Assembly: GCA_016839905.1 (NCBI GenBank)
Contig: JAEOTJ010000115.1
Span: forward strand, 1-26,527
DNA from: Promethearchaeota archaeon
GTDB taxonomy: Archaea; Asgardarchaeota; Lokiarchaeia; Sigynarchaeales; SOKP01
Direction: 5' to 3'
DNA: 26,527 nt
Part shown: in pieces, positions 14,157-23,500 of the stretch
Layout of the letters: every line of letters starts with the position of its first letter
Numbering within the stretch: position 1 is the first letter of the stretch
Translations under genes and position numbers: made by a program
The notes under the pieces: generated by a model
Databases searched by the model: none
Seen by the model: the letters and a program-made list of their open reading frames with translations, nothing else
What the model was told of the DNA's origin: nothing

Positions 14157-17100
14157 CTAAATCTTCAATTTGCTCTGTTGTTCTTTTAATTTATTTAAAA
14201 TATCAAATAATTGAATCTTCTGGCTATAATATTCTTCACTGCTTATTTTTTTTGCTTTAAAATTAGCATCTATTTCTTTTATGAGTACGGTAAAGGAATC
14301 TATTTGCTTTTCTATAGCTTGGAGATCATTCGATATTTCAATAGAGAACATATTAGGTTCAACTTTAGAATCAACTAGTGGGCTTGTCATAAATTGAGCT
14401 TCAAGATCAGGCATTTGCTGAACTGGGGGATATTTTTGGAATTCATGAGTTTGAGCATCACTTTGAAAAGTAGGTAGTGGAGAGGGTATGGATGGAACTC
14501 CTCGTGAAGGCAATTGCTTAACTGATGGAATTTCTTGGGATTTATAAGTTTTAGAATCACTTTGAAAAGTAGGTAGTGGAGAGGGTATGGATGGAACTCC
14601 TCGAGAGGGCAATTGCTGAATTGACGGATCTTGTTGGGATTCATAAATTTGAGCATCACTTTGAGAAGAAGTTGGGGGAGAGGGCATAGAGGGACCTTCT
14701 CGTGAGGACAATTGCTGAACTGGGGGATATTGTTGGAATTCATGAGGTTCATAAGTTTGAACATCCCAAATATGATCATCTTTCCTTGGTAATTCCATTT
14801 TATAAGCAACACCATTTTTAATACCTACACCATACGTTTTTTCTCTCATTCGTGATTCAAATTCTTGATTTAACCTATTACCTTCTCTAATTTTTTTAGC
14901 AATAATAAAGGTACCAAAACCCAGAATACCAAGTAATGCCAAAGATAAAATTACTATTTCTGTTGGTATTTCAGGGATTGGTGTTGGTGACGTGTTTTTA
15001 TTCACTATAACTTCAACCTCATATTCATTTCCTGCAAGATCCAAGGCAAAAAACTTTAGCGAAACGTTCCCATTAGGAATTGAAAGCCAATTTTTTTCAT
15101 CAATCTCATCAATTATAATTCCTACTGATTTACTGAGATAAATTTTATCTCCATTATTTAAAGTGTACCAAATCAAGTGGGGATTTTGATCTTGAACTTC
15201 AATTATATATTTTAAAGTATTTTTTTCACATTTTTGGTCCATTATTGGTGTAGTAATAATTATGGATGGATTCGTAGTATCCTTAGCAATCGATACATTA
15301 TCAGATGAAATTTTATTTACCTTGTCCTTCACATAAAATACAAGCGTGACAGGTCCTTCAGAAAATTCAGACCAAGCTGTCGAGTTAATCGTGCCCGAAG
15401 CACCACAGGAATAATTATTTACACCTCCATCAATAATATACCAAATCTCATCTATATTTGACTCAGTTATGGAGAGAGTAAAGTCAGGAGGGTCGTGAAA
15501 TACATCATCTATCCCAGGAGTCGTGATTGAAACGATTGGGTCAGTAGTATCTTTTATGATCATGACACTATCGGATGTTATATTACCATTCGTATTATTT
15601 AAATAAAATATTAGTGTTATGGGTCCATCTGATGCGGCTGACCATGCTCCAGGTTCAATCGAACTATTATCTGTTGTTGTATAATTATTCAATCCATTAT
15701 CTATCGTGTACCAAATTTTATCTTGATTTGCCCCTCTTACTGTTATAATGTAATCAGGAACAGTTGCATTAATTACATCATTTGGTACTGGAGAATTAAT
15801 TTTTATTAGTAAAAAAGTACTATTCTTAATAACTGACACGCTGTCAGTACCAACATTCCCTGCAGAATCGTTAATGTAGAAAGTGAGCGTTATAGATCCG
15901 TCCAAAAGGGCATTCCACGCATCTGAATTGATCGTACCATTACCAGTAATCGTGAAGTTATTTGCACCATTATCCATCGTGTACCAAATTGTATCTTGAT
16001 TTGATTCAGTATAAGTAACCGTGAAAGCAGGTGTGGTCTCAAATACATCATCATCAGAGGGTGAATCAATAGTAATTATGGGATCAATAGTATCTTTAAT
16101 TATTGACACGCTGTCTGTTCCGATATGACCTAAAGTATCATTTGAATAGAATGTAAGAGTTACAGGTCCGTCTGAAAGGTCACCCCAAGCATCAGAGTCG
16201 ATCGTACCATTATCATTTATCGTGAAATTAGTCATACCTCCATCAATTGTATACCAAATATCATCCAGATTAGTTCCATTAATTGTCACTATAAAGTCAG
16301 GAGGGAGTGAAAATACTTGATTAATTTTAGGAGTTATAATTGAAATGATAAGATCAATTGTATCTTTTATAATCGAAATATTACAAGTCCCGATATTACC
16401 TGCTGTATCATTTGCATAAAATCTTATTGAAATAGAACCATCATAAAATTTATCCCATTCAGATTGTTTAATTTGCAAAATAGAAAATGGATAAGAAAAA
16501 GTAATATTATTTGAAGAAACTGAATCATTAAATATCATGTACCAAGTAGTATTAAGATGGAAACCAAAAATGATTAATTCATCTGAAGTAATGGTCGGAG
16601 CATTTTGGCCAAATTCTTTATTTAATATAGAATCTGATAATAATATCATTGGTATATTGGTTTGATTTATTAAAAAAAGCCCCTCATCATCCCCATTAGT
16701 AGTATCATTTACACTACTTACAATATAAGTCATACCTGTTGAAGAATTTATACTTATAGAACATTCATTTCCTAATATATTCTCACTACAATTCATGCTC
16801 CAAAACTTAGTTAAATTACAATTAAATATACTTAAAACTAAATTATCATCAAGAAATGTTGGTAGATAAACATTGTTAGAATCATCAATGTCTAAGGAAA
16901 TGTTATTAAAAGAACTCCCGGGGATATCAAACGATGTAGTGATGTTAATTCCAGTCATATTAAATTTAGTGAGAAATGGTTGATCCTCTTTTATTCCCGC
17001 ACAATATAAATGTTCTAAATCATTATCGATAGCTATTGATAATCCATATTCATCTGTAGAAGAATCTGTAAAAGTTTGTGTTGTATTTGTCCAAACTTGG

Positions 17101-17996
17101 TTCCCTGATGAATCAAATTTTAAAAGGAGAAAGTGTGACCCTAAAGGATATCGAGCCCCCCCAGAGTCAGGATATGTTTCGGGAGAGCTCCCTACAACAT
17201 ATATATTATCCATATCATCCAAGACTAAATCATATCCTCTTCCAAAGTTTAAATCTCCGGGGCCTCTTAAAAGACGGGTCCCTCCCGTTTTTAACCATTC
17301 TTGATTTCCAGAAGGATCGCATTTTAATAATACGACTTCTGGAAAATAATAATAGGGTGAAGCTATTTTTTCTTTTTCCCATTGATAACCACAAATAATG
17401 ATGTCATTATTAGAATCTAATTTAATTCCATTACCTACAGAATCATGATGATTTCCATCTGATAAAATCTCATCTCCTTGTAATTCTGTAATATTTTCCC
17501 ATTGCAAGTGTCCAGATTTATTATATTTTAGTATGAGCATCTCTTTTTCATAGGGAGAAGAGCTATTCTCTTGTGAATATCCCGTTATATAGATATTAGA
17601 CTCATTATCAAGGACCATAGCACGGGGTTGATCTGACATGTTTCTACCCCATGTTTCATTCCATACCAATTCATATGAAGAATTATACTTAAGGATGATT
17701 ACATCATCATCTCCGCTAACATTTGTATAACCTGTAATATATATATTTCCTTCATTATCATGCGCAACATCAACAAAATGTTCATTTCCATCTTGTTCCC
17801 AATTAATATTTATAAAATTTAATTCCATTTGAGATTTAATTGGCATATCTATAACTGAAGGAAATTCAAATTCATCAGAATTCTCTATTCTTTTAATATT
17901 TTTTATTGAAAATAAATAATTAGAATTAAGAAATGATATGTTCATTAGCAATAAATAAAATCCAATAGTTAAAATAATCCTTGATCTATGATTCAT
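14157..17996 (-). CDS. surface protein: SBBP beta-propeller, six Ig-like repeats, TM helix, repetitive cytosolic tail
   Basis: 1279 residues. Signal-peptide-like N-terminus (residues 5-27, IILTIGFYLLLMNISFL). Residues about 60-450 hold SBBP-type propeller blades, each with a D-x-x-x-N-I-Y-I/V-T/V-G-Y/S strand and an L-K-Y/F-x-x-S-G-x-x-x-W strand. About 455-1000 hold six Ig-like repeats with I-W-Y-T/I-x-D-x-G and the FY.ND..G ending. A TM helix lies at about 1010-1034 (IVILSLALLGILGFGTFII), so the propeller faces out. The tail (about 1035-1279) is Pro/Gln/Ser-rich, contains 33-residue tandem repeats with LPSRG and IPSP motifs, and ends in a charged coiled coil whose last part (KKISSEEYYSQKIQLFDIL) resembles a SHOCT-type short helical domain. 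It is convergent with the MBL gene and stops in TAG. Likely an adhesin or receptor; ligand unknown. Confidence 0.88.
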   Translation of the reverse strand: MNHRSRIILTIGFYLLLMNISFLNSNYLFSIKNIKRIENSDEFEFPSVIDMPIKSQMELNFININWEQDGNEHFVDVAHDNEGNIYITGYTNVSGDDDVIILKYNSSYELVWNETWGRNMSDQPRAMVLDNESNIYITGYSQENSSSPYEKEMLILKYNKSGHLQWENITELQGDEILSDGNHHDSVGNGIKLDSNNDIIICGYQWEKEKIASPYYYFPEVVLLKCDPSGNQEWLKTGGTRLLRGPGDLNFGRGYDLVLDDMDNIYVVGSSPETYPDSGGARYPLGSHFLLLKFDSSGNQVWTNTTQTFTDSSTDEYGLSIAIDNDLEHLYCAGIKEDQPFLTKFNMTGINITTSFDIPGSSFNNISLDIDDSNNVYLPTFLDDNLVLSIFNCNLTKFWSMNCSENILGNECSISINSSTGMTYIVSSVNDTTNGDDEGLFLINQTNIPMILLSDSILNKEFGQNAPTITSDELIIFGFHLNTTWYMIFNDSVSSNNITFSYPFSILQIKQSEWDKFYDGSISIRFYANDTAGNIGTCNISIIKDTIDLIISIITPKINQVFSLPPDFIVTINGTNLDDIWYTIDGGMTNFTINDNGTIDSDAWGDLSDGPVTLTFYSNDTLGHIGTDSVSIIKDTIDPIITIDSPSDDDVFETTPAFTVTYTESNQDTIWYTMDNGANNFTITGNGTINSDAWNALLDGSITLTFYINDSAGNVGTDSVSVIKNSTFLLIKINSPVPNDVINATVPDYIITVRGANQDKIWYTIDNGLNNYTTTDNSSIEPGAWSAASDGPITLIFYLNNTNGNITSDSVMIIKDTTDPIVSITTPGIDDVFHDPPDFTLSITESNIDEIWYIIDGGVNNYSCGASGTINSTAWSEFSEGPVTLVFYVKDKVNKISSDNVSIAKDTTNPSIIITTPIMDQKCEKNTLKYIIEVQDQNPHLIWYTLNNGDKIYLSKSVGIIIDEIDEKNWLSIPNGNVSLKFFALDLAGNEYEVEVIVNKNTSPTPIPEIPTEIVILSLALLGILGFGTFIIAKKIREGNRLNQEFESRMREKTYGVGIKNGVAYKMELPRKDDHIWDVQTYEPHEFQQYPPVQQLSSREGPSMPSPPTSSQSDAQIYESQQDPSIQQLPSRGVPSIPSPLPTFQSDSKTYKSQEIPSVKQLPSRGVPSIPSPLPTFQSDAQTHEFQKYPPVQQMPDLEAQFMTSPLVDSKVEPNMFSIEISNDLQAIEKQIDSFTVLIKEIDANFKAKKISSEEYYSQKIQLFDILNKLKEQQSKLKI
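14411..14768 (-). repeat. 99-bp tandem repeat in the cytosolic tail of the surface protein
   Basis: Matching points of three copies fall at 14461, 14560 and 14659, exactly 99 bp (33 codons) apart, with partial copies at both ends. Between the first two copies 48 consecutive bases (14457-14504 and 14556-14603) are identical, whereas the third copy has diverged. This points to recent duplication by slippage or unequal exchange, and copy number is likely to vary between strains. Confidence 0.85.
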
Positions 17997-18157
17997 TTTT
18001 TTATTCTTTCTTTATTTTCTTAGTTTTTTATGGCATATAAAAAAAAGATTACCAAAGTAAACAAATTCATATTTATATATAAATAATTAATAGATTTTTT
18101 TTCTACTAAAACAAAATCTTTTTTTTTTATTCTTAAAATATTACCATCACTAATAAT

Positions 18158-19141
18158 TCAAATTAAAACATACTCGTCATTTAAAAAATTGACTTTTTTT
18201 GCTTTTTCAACAATTTTTTTTTTGATTAAATCATTTAAATGATGGTAGATTATCCCTCCATCCCATAAGAAGAATAATTCTGTAATAAAGTCTACTGATA
18301 TTCGTTGAGGTCTGATGATCCACTCTAAGACCAAATCTTTAATTGATTTTGGTTTAGATTTGCTCAAAGCTGATAATATTTTTTCCTCGTTTGATTTTAT
18401 CCTATCCCTTATTTTATTAAAATATTCCTCTTGTTTCTCCGAATAATAATTTCCATGTGCCGGAACAAGAATAAAATCATCTGAAAAATATATATCCTCA
18501 AGATTATTTATTGAGTCTTGATATTGGCTTAAATTACTATTAAGGTCTCCATAATATGGATGACTGCCGATGTCGCTCGAATATAACACTTTTTTATTTT
18601 CATTTTTATTATTTTTATTTATAATGAATGCTGTTTGACCAGGAGAATGACCAGGGATATGAATTGTTTCGATATGACCTCCTGAGAATTCAATTGAATC
18701 TTTCCCAGGATTAAAAATATTAATATTTTCACATTCTTGAAATTTCATAATATCCCTTGCTAATTTTTCATAATTTTCTTCCAAGTCTAATTTTTTATAG
18801 CCCATCTCTTCCATTGATAATGTTAATGATTTTAAACCATTTTCTTCTTGTTTTGGACAGAAAATTGGTGTTCCAAACTTCTGTTCATGGTAAAAAACAT
18901 GCGCAACATGATCTAAGTGACAATGAGAAACATAAAGTCTTTTAGCAGGTGCTTTTAGTCGAGTATAAAATTCCCTTATATGTCTAAAAGAATAATTTGT
19001 ATCAATCAGAACCGATTCTGACTTGTTTTCTCCCTCTATTAAAATACTATTTACTCGATTGGGTCTGTTAGTTTTTTCTCTTATGATATATATTCCATTA
19101 CCTAATTCGATGTAATCCAATATGTTTTTACGCTTAGACAT
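18158..19141 (-). CDS. MBL-fold metallohydrolase with winged-helix tail (glyoxalase II / LACTB2-like)
   Basis: 327 residues. Metal-binding motifs: S72-H73-C-H75-L-D77-H78, H165 in HIPGHSPG, D190 in YSSDIG, and H229 in VPAHG, the complete set of a class-B MBL hydrolase. The HIPGHSPG and PAHG pair is characteristic of glyoxalase II-like and LACTB2-like enzymes, which hydrolyse thioesters or cleave single-stranded RNA. Residues about 240-327 form a helical, winged-helix-like extension (the LACTB2_WH type), which favours the second group, but substrate cannot be told from sequence. It is followed on the same strand by the surface-protein gene with a 161-nt AT-rich gap (17997-18157) containing no gene. 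It stops in TGA, so TGA is a normal stop codon in this genome. Confidence 0.85.
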   Translation of the reverse strand: MSKRKNILDYIELGNGIYIIREKTNRPNRVNSILIEGENKSESVLIDTNYSFRHIREFYTRLKAPAKRLYVSHCHLDHVAHVFYHEQKFGTPIFCPKQEENGLKSLTLSMEEMGYKKLDLEENYEKLARDIMKFQECENINIFNPGKDSIEFSGGHIETIHIPGHSPGQTAFIINKNNKNENKKVLYSSDIGSHPYYGDLNSNLSQYQDSINNLEDIYFSDDFILVPAHGNYYSEKQEEYFNKIRDRIKSNEEKILSALSKSKPKSIKDLVLEWIIRPQRISVDFITELFFLWDGGIIYHHLNDLIKKKIVEKAKKVNFLNDEYVLI

Positions 19142-19223
19142 TATATATTAAAAATTATTGTACTTAATTAAATTAATGAGTTAATAGTTAAAAACCTACA
19201 ATTTTGGAAAAATAAGGTTGTAT

Positions 19224-19403
19224 TTAGATAATTGGAGCCCAATGACGGCAAACAATGCATTGATGTATTTTTATAAATTTCATTTGAGTTCTTATTATAG
19301 TTTTTGTCTCGCCATTTTTTTCCACAATCATTCTTGTAATCATAGGTGAACCACATTTTTTACACATTATTAATGCTTTTTGCTCTGTTTTAGGGGTGGC
19401 CAT
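19224..19403 (-). CDS. 59-aa zinc-ribbon protein
   Basis: This short minus-strand gene begins ATG GCC ACC CCT AAA and encodes 59 residues with two CxxC knuckles: C14-K-K-C17-G and C49-I-V-C52. The segment between them (residues 18-48) is a beta-strand-rich basic stretch, giving a typical zinc ribbon of the small archaeal kind that binds nucleic acid or a protein partner. A TATA-like element at 19422-19430 would start transcription at the ATG, implying a leaderless mRNA. It lies 82 nt upstream of the minus-strand MBL gene and in the same direction, so the two may be co-transcribed. No specific function can be assigned. A longer open frame overlapping it (19168-19356) lacks such a pattern and is a shadow. 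Confidence 0.72.
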   Translation of the reverse strand: MATPKTEQKALIMCKKCGSPMITRMIVEKNGETKTIIRTQMKFIKIHQCIVCRHWAPII

Positions 19404-19421
19404 ATAATCACGAGAATTTTT

Positions 19422-19430
19422 ATTTTATAA
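19422..19430 (-). promoter_or_regulatory. TATA-like element of the zinc-ribbon gene
   Basis: The minus strand reads TTATAAAAT within a longer TATA-rich stretch (19421-19440). The element is centred about 24 nt before the ATG at 19403, matching the leaderless arrangement seen at the YkgJ gene. Confidence 0.4.
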
Positions 19431-19858
19431 TATATAAAGAATGTTTTATTAAAATAATGTTACTAAACGACATATTTTTAAATAGAATAATATGTGAGTA
19501 ACAACCCAGTTATTATATAATATTTATAGTAATTATTACTTAAAAATTTATTCAAATAATAATTTATATAAATAACTGTTTAACTAAATATTTCTCTTAT
19601 AGGATACCCAGATAAAAGAAATCCCATAAGGATTTATAAAAAACTCAAGGGAAGTTGCTTTATTAATATTGAAGATAATTTAAAAACAATCTCTATTCAA
19701 AACGGCAATTTCTCAATGGGTAATCATTTTTTTATATTTTTTGTAAATAATTATTTGATCATTGCTTTTAATTCATTTTGTGATATGTCGTAGTAATAGG
19801 TATATTTTCGCCATATTTAAATTTAATCCCCTATTATCTAAGAAAAAGGATTTTAAAC

Positions 19859-19865
19859 TTATAAT
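19859..19865 (+). promoter_or_regulatory. TATA-like element of the PadR operon
   Basis: TTATAAT is centred 28 nt before the ATG at 19890, which places the transcription start next to the start codon. A palindrome covering that start point follows at 19875-19890. Confidence 0.4.
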
Positions 19866-19874
19866 CATTTGTAT

Positions 19875-19890
19875 TTTACATAATTGTAAA
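19875..19890 (+). promoter_or_regulatory. palindromic operator overlapping the PadR start
   Basis: TTTACA and TGTAAA form perfect 6-bp arms around TAAT, running into the A of the ATG. The palindrome covers the predicted transcription start, so a bound dimer would block initiation. PadR proteins commonly bind ATGT/ACAT-type palindromes in their own promoters, so autorepression is the natural inference. Confidence 0.5.
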
Positions 19891-20483
19891 TGAAAATAAA
19901 CAATATTGAAGATATCGCGGAAAAGATTGGAGTACAAATTAAAAAAGGATTCATTAGTGCCTTGATATTATTGGTTTTAGAGATAAAACCCTGCCATGGA
20001 TATTTGATCATCAAGGAAATTAAAGAGCGGACTCTAGGCCTTTGGAAGCCCACTACTTCAACAATTTATCCAATATTAGAGAAATTGGAAAAGAATGAAC
20101 TCATAATTAGTGTTAGAGATGAGTCTGATAAGAGACAAAAGAAGACCTATAATATAACCTCCACCGGAAAGAGGATTCTTAAGATACTAATGCTAAAATA
20201 TCAGAGATTAATGAAATCAATGAAATCCATCATATCATCTACAGTCGGTTTGGATAAAGAATTTAAAGAATTAAATATAACCGATGAGGATATTTTAAGT
20301 TATTTTACGATTGATCCAACTTTCAATTGGTCTAATAGCCTTACTGATGGAGAACTCATTCAAAAATTAATAGTACATAGAAAATTAATAACTGAAAAAA
20401 TTCAAGATCTAAATAAAGCAATTCAAAATATTGATGAGTACATAGTAGAGTTGAATAAAAAGTTATTAGAAAATACTGTTTAA
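19890..20483 (+). CDS. PadR-family transcriptional regulator
   Basis: 197 residues. Residues about 20-97 form the PadR winged helix: ISALILLVLEIKPCHGYLI, then the recognition helix region with T-S-T-I-Y-P-I-L-E-K-L, then a wing with R-D-E-S-D-K-R-Q-K-K-T-Y-N-I-T. The C-terminal part (about 100-195) is longer than in minimal PadR proteins and ends in a Leu/Ile/Lys-rich coiled coil (about 160-193) for dimerisation. It heads an operon with an FtsX-type permease and two ABC ATPases, 51 nt before the permease. PadR repressors next to MacB-type transporters usually respond to the exported or membrane-active compound. The promoter palindrome suggests it represses its own operon. The ligand is unknown. 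Confidence 0.88.
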   Translation: MKINNIEDIAEKIGVQIKKGFISALILLVLEIKPCHGYLIIKEIKERTLGLWKPTTSTIYPILEKLEKNELIISVRDESDKRQKKTYNITSTGKRILKILMLKYQRLMKSMKSIISSTVGLDKEFKELNITDEDILSYFTIDPTFNWSNSLTDGELIQKLIVHRKLITEKIQDLNKAIQNIDEYIVELNKKLLENTV

Positions 20484-20534
20484 ATTTATTAAGATTAAAT
20501 ATAACATAGGAAAAATAAAAAAGGAATAAAAAAA

Positions 20535-23500
20535 ATGGGAGCTATTACAAAAATTCCAATAAGGAATATGAAAAGACGTAAAATACGTTATATCCTAACT
20601 ACAATTACTCTTGTAATTGGGGTTGCTTTATTCGGAGGGGTATTAATTGTCTCAGACTCATTTAATGTAATGTTAATAAATAGTATTGATAAACAAATGG
20701 GTACTGCGGATATTTTAATAAGAGCTTCTGATACAGAGGATGGTTGGTTTGATGCTGATTCAATTGAAGATAAAATCTCTTCTATTGACCATTTTGAAGC
20801 AATTACATTTCGGATTTCTGGATTTAATGTCCATGTAAGTGCAGTAGATGGAGGGGATAAAACCCAAAATAGTACCAGTTCTTCTGTTTATGGAATTGAT
20901 CATGAAAATGAAGATGAAATTGATCTAGGAGGGACTCCCTATATTCTAGATACAATAAGTAATGAGGTAACTCTTGAAGAACTTCTCGATCATGAAGATG
21001 GTACAACAGGGAGTCGAGTTTTGGTGATAACTGAATCATTAAAGATTAAACTAGGAAAAGATTTTGAAGCAGGAGATCATGTTCGAGTACTTCCAATAGA
21101 TGCTACATTCCCAATTTCTGAATATGATACAAGTACATGGTTAAAATATACTGTTGTTGCTATCATAAGAGATATGGGAGAGGCAAAGGATTTTGATACA
21201 GAAAAGCCCACAGATGTTTCAACTCCTTCTCAAAGACCATGTTTATTTACAGGTATTCAAAATGCTCATGAACTTGTAGATGGAACTGAAGATCATTCTG
21301 ATGAATACAACCTTGCAGCGATAAATATTGATGATATATATAATGTTGAAGCAGCAGTTGATGATATTGAAGGAAAACTTGAAGATCTTAAAGATGAAAA
21401 AGACTGGGTTGTATCAGACCTAAAAACTAGCAGATTAGAAAGAATCACAGAGACTACAGAGACTATGAGGGCCATGTTTCTAATGTTTGGACTAATTGCA
21501 TTAATTCTATCAATCATTTTAATCATGAACATATTTAATATTATTAAAGAAGAACAGGAATATGAAACGGGAATGTTTCGAGCCATAGGAGCATCTAAAA
21601 CAGAAACATTTAAGATGTTCCTAACTCAAGGAGTGATAATGGGCGCATTAGGTAGCGTATTAGGTACGATTTGTTCTTATTTTATATCGTTTTTGATTTT
21701 TTCAGTAACCGTTGATGCCCTTAAAAATATTTCGCAAAACACAGGAATGATGTCATTTACAACTGAATTTGAAATTATTCTATATCCCTCAACTTTAATA
21801 CTTACTTTTTCAGTAGGTTTAATTTCTTGTATAGTTGCTTCACTTTATCCTAGCTGGAAAGCAAGTAGAAAACCAATCATTGATTGTTTAAATCCAATAA
21901 AGGAAAAAACAGAAAGAGAGAAAATGAAATATAAAAAACATATTTTTGGTTTAGCTCTTGCCAGTTTTCTTATACTATCTGGAGTCTTTTTATTATACAC
22001 TCAATTAGCCCCTAGTGAGGCGAATGTGGGACCGAGAGATGCTATGGGGGATAGTAGCGTCATCGCAATGGTTGCACCAACTATGGTTTTATTAGGCATC
22101 ATACTAATTACAGCTGTTTTATTACAGCCAATAGTAAAAGTTTTTATCGCTCTCTTTGGACCATATTTAAAAGAAACAAAATTACTCACAAGGAAAAATG
22201 TATTAAGGCATCGAAGACGTACAATTCTTACTTATTCCATGATCGCTTTAACCGTTAGTTATCTTGTAGGTATAAGTTTAGTGATGGAATCCATAAAAGA
22301 AGGAATAAATACAACAGTATATGATTTCATGGGGTGTGATGTTAGGGTTGTATCATATCTATCACCCTTATCATTTGAAGATGAATTAATAGCACAACCA
22401 GGAGTTGACGACGTAATGGGAGTATCCCATCAAAATGCGAAAATGTTTCTTGATGGAGAATGGATTGGGCATAGTCAATTAGATGAAGAATGGGATACAA
22501 CAATTCATGTTAATGTAATTCAAAAAGAAAAGTTTCTAAAGCACCTAAAAGAGACGGTTATAACCTCACCAGCAGATGCATCTTTAGAGGATGTAATGGA
22601 TGAACTTGATTCAGGAAATAATATTCTTATAACTGAAGAATTGGCAGAAGATTATGATCTAAAAGTCGGGGATAAGATTGAAGTAAAATTTTCCCTTGGA
22701 ATTACTTATGCTAACATGTCTGCATTCATGAGTGATCCATTTAATGCTATAGAAGATACGGTTATTATTGAAATGGAAGTTGTTGGAATTGCTAAGAAAG
22801 TCCAAGGTTTTTCATCAATAGACTTTTTAGGATTTGAGACTGGAAAGAATTATGATTTCTTTATCACATGGAAAATCTATGAAGAAATTGCGTATAATAA
22901 TTTACCTGGAGGGACAATTGACATCGGATTAAAACAAGCCACTCAAACAGGTAGCACATATCTTGATTTATTCCAACCTAACTGGTTTAATTTCTCTATG
23001 GTAAAAGATGATTTAAGTATTACTAATGGAATTGAATATTATACAACAAGAATGGATTATTTTACTACTGTTTCAAATGGTAGTGTCACAAATTTGGTCC
23101 CTCAAACTTCGGTTATTGGACTGCACACTAATTCAAGCCAAAATCTTAAGTCTGATGATGATTTTGGACAACATATCATTGTAGAAGAGCGTGTCGGAAT
23201 GAATAACTCAACCATGGAAGGAATTCTTAATACAACTGAAGATATATGTGTTGTTACTCAAGCATTTGTCGATTCACAAAAATCAAATGGAGATCTCTCA
23301 TTTGGAATCGGTTCAAATGTATCTATTTATCCATTTCAAACAAATCCAACTCCTGTTATAGTTGATACGGGGAGTCTAAATGCTTTATTGGACATTTCTT
23401 CGCTAAATGGTACCTTAATATCAGGTAGTACGGCAAATCTAATAACTTCTGATAATATTAATATGACTCTTCTTAGCAATAATCAGAATCTTACTTTTAA

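Larger units (their letters stand above)
19404..19889. other. AT-rich divergent intergenic region between the zinc-ribbon and PadR genes
   Basis: The first 180 nt are extremely AT-rich and contain only promoter-like sequence. A plus-strand frame is open from 19584 to a TAG at 19791-19793 (69 codons) but has no start codon near its beginning and no recognisable motif, so I treat it as chance or a relic. The last 30 nt carry the PadR promoter and operator. No RNA gene or repeat is visible. Confidence 0.4.

Noticed and set aside
14387..14815. 142-codon minus-strand frame over the tandem repeat
   Set aside because: Alternative frame of the 99-bp repeat in the surface-protein tail; 33-codon periodicity keeps it open by chance.
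19584..19793. Plus-strand open frame of 69 codons before the PadR gene
   Set aside because: No start codon near its beginning, no recognisable motif, and AT-rich low-complexity end; chance or relic.
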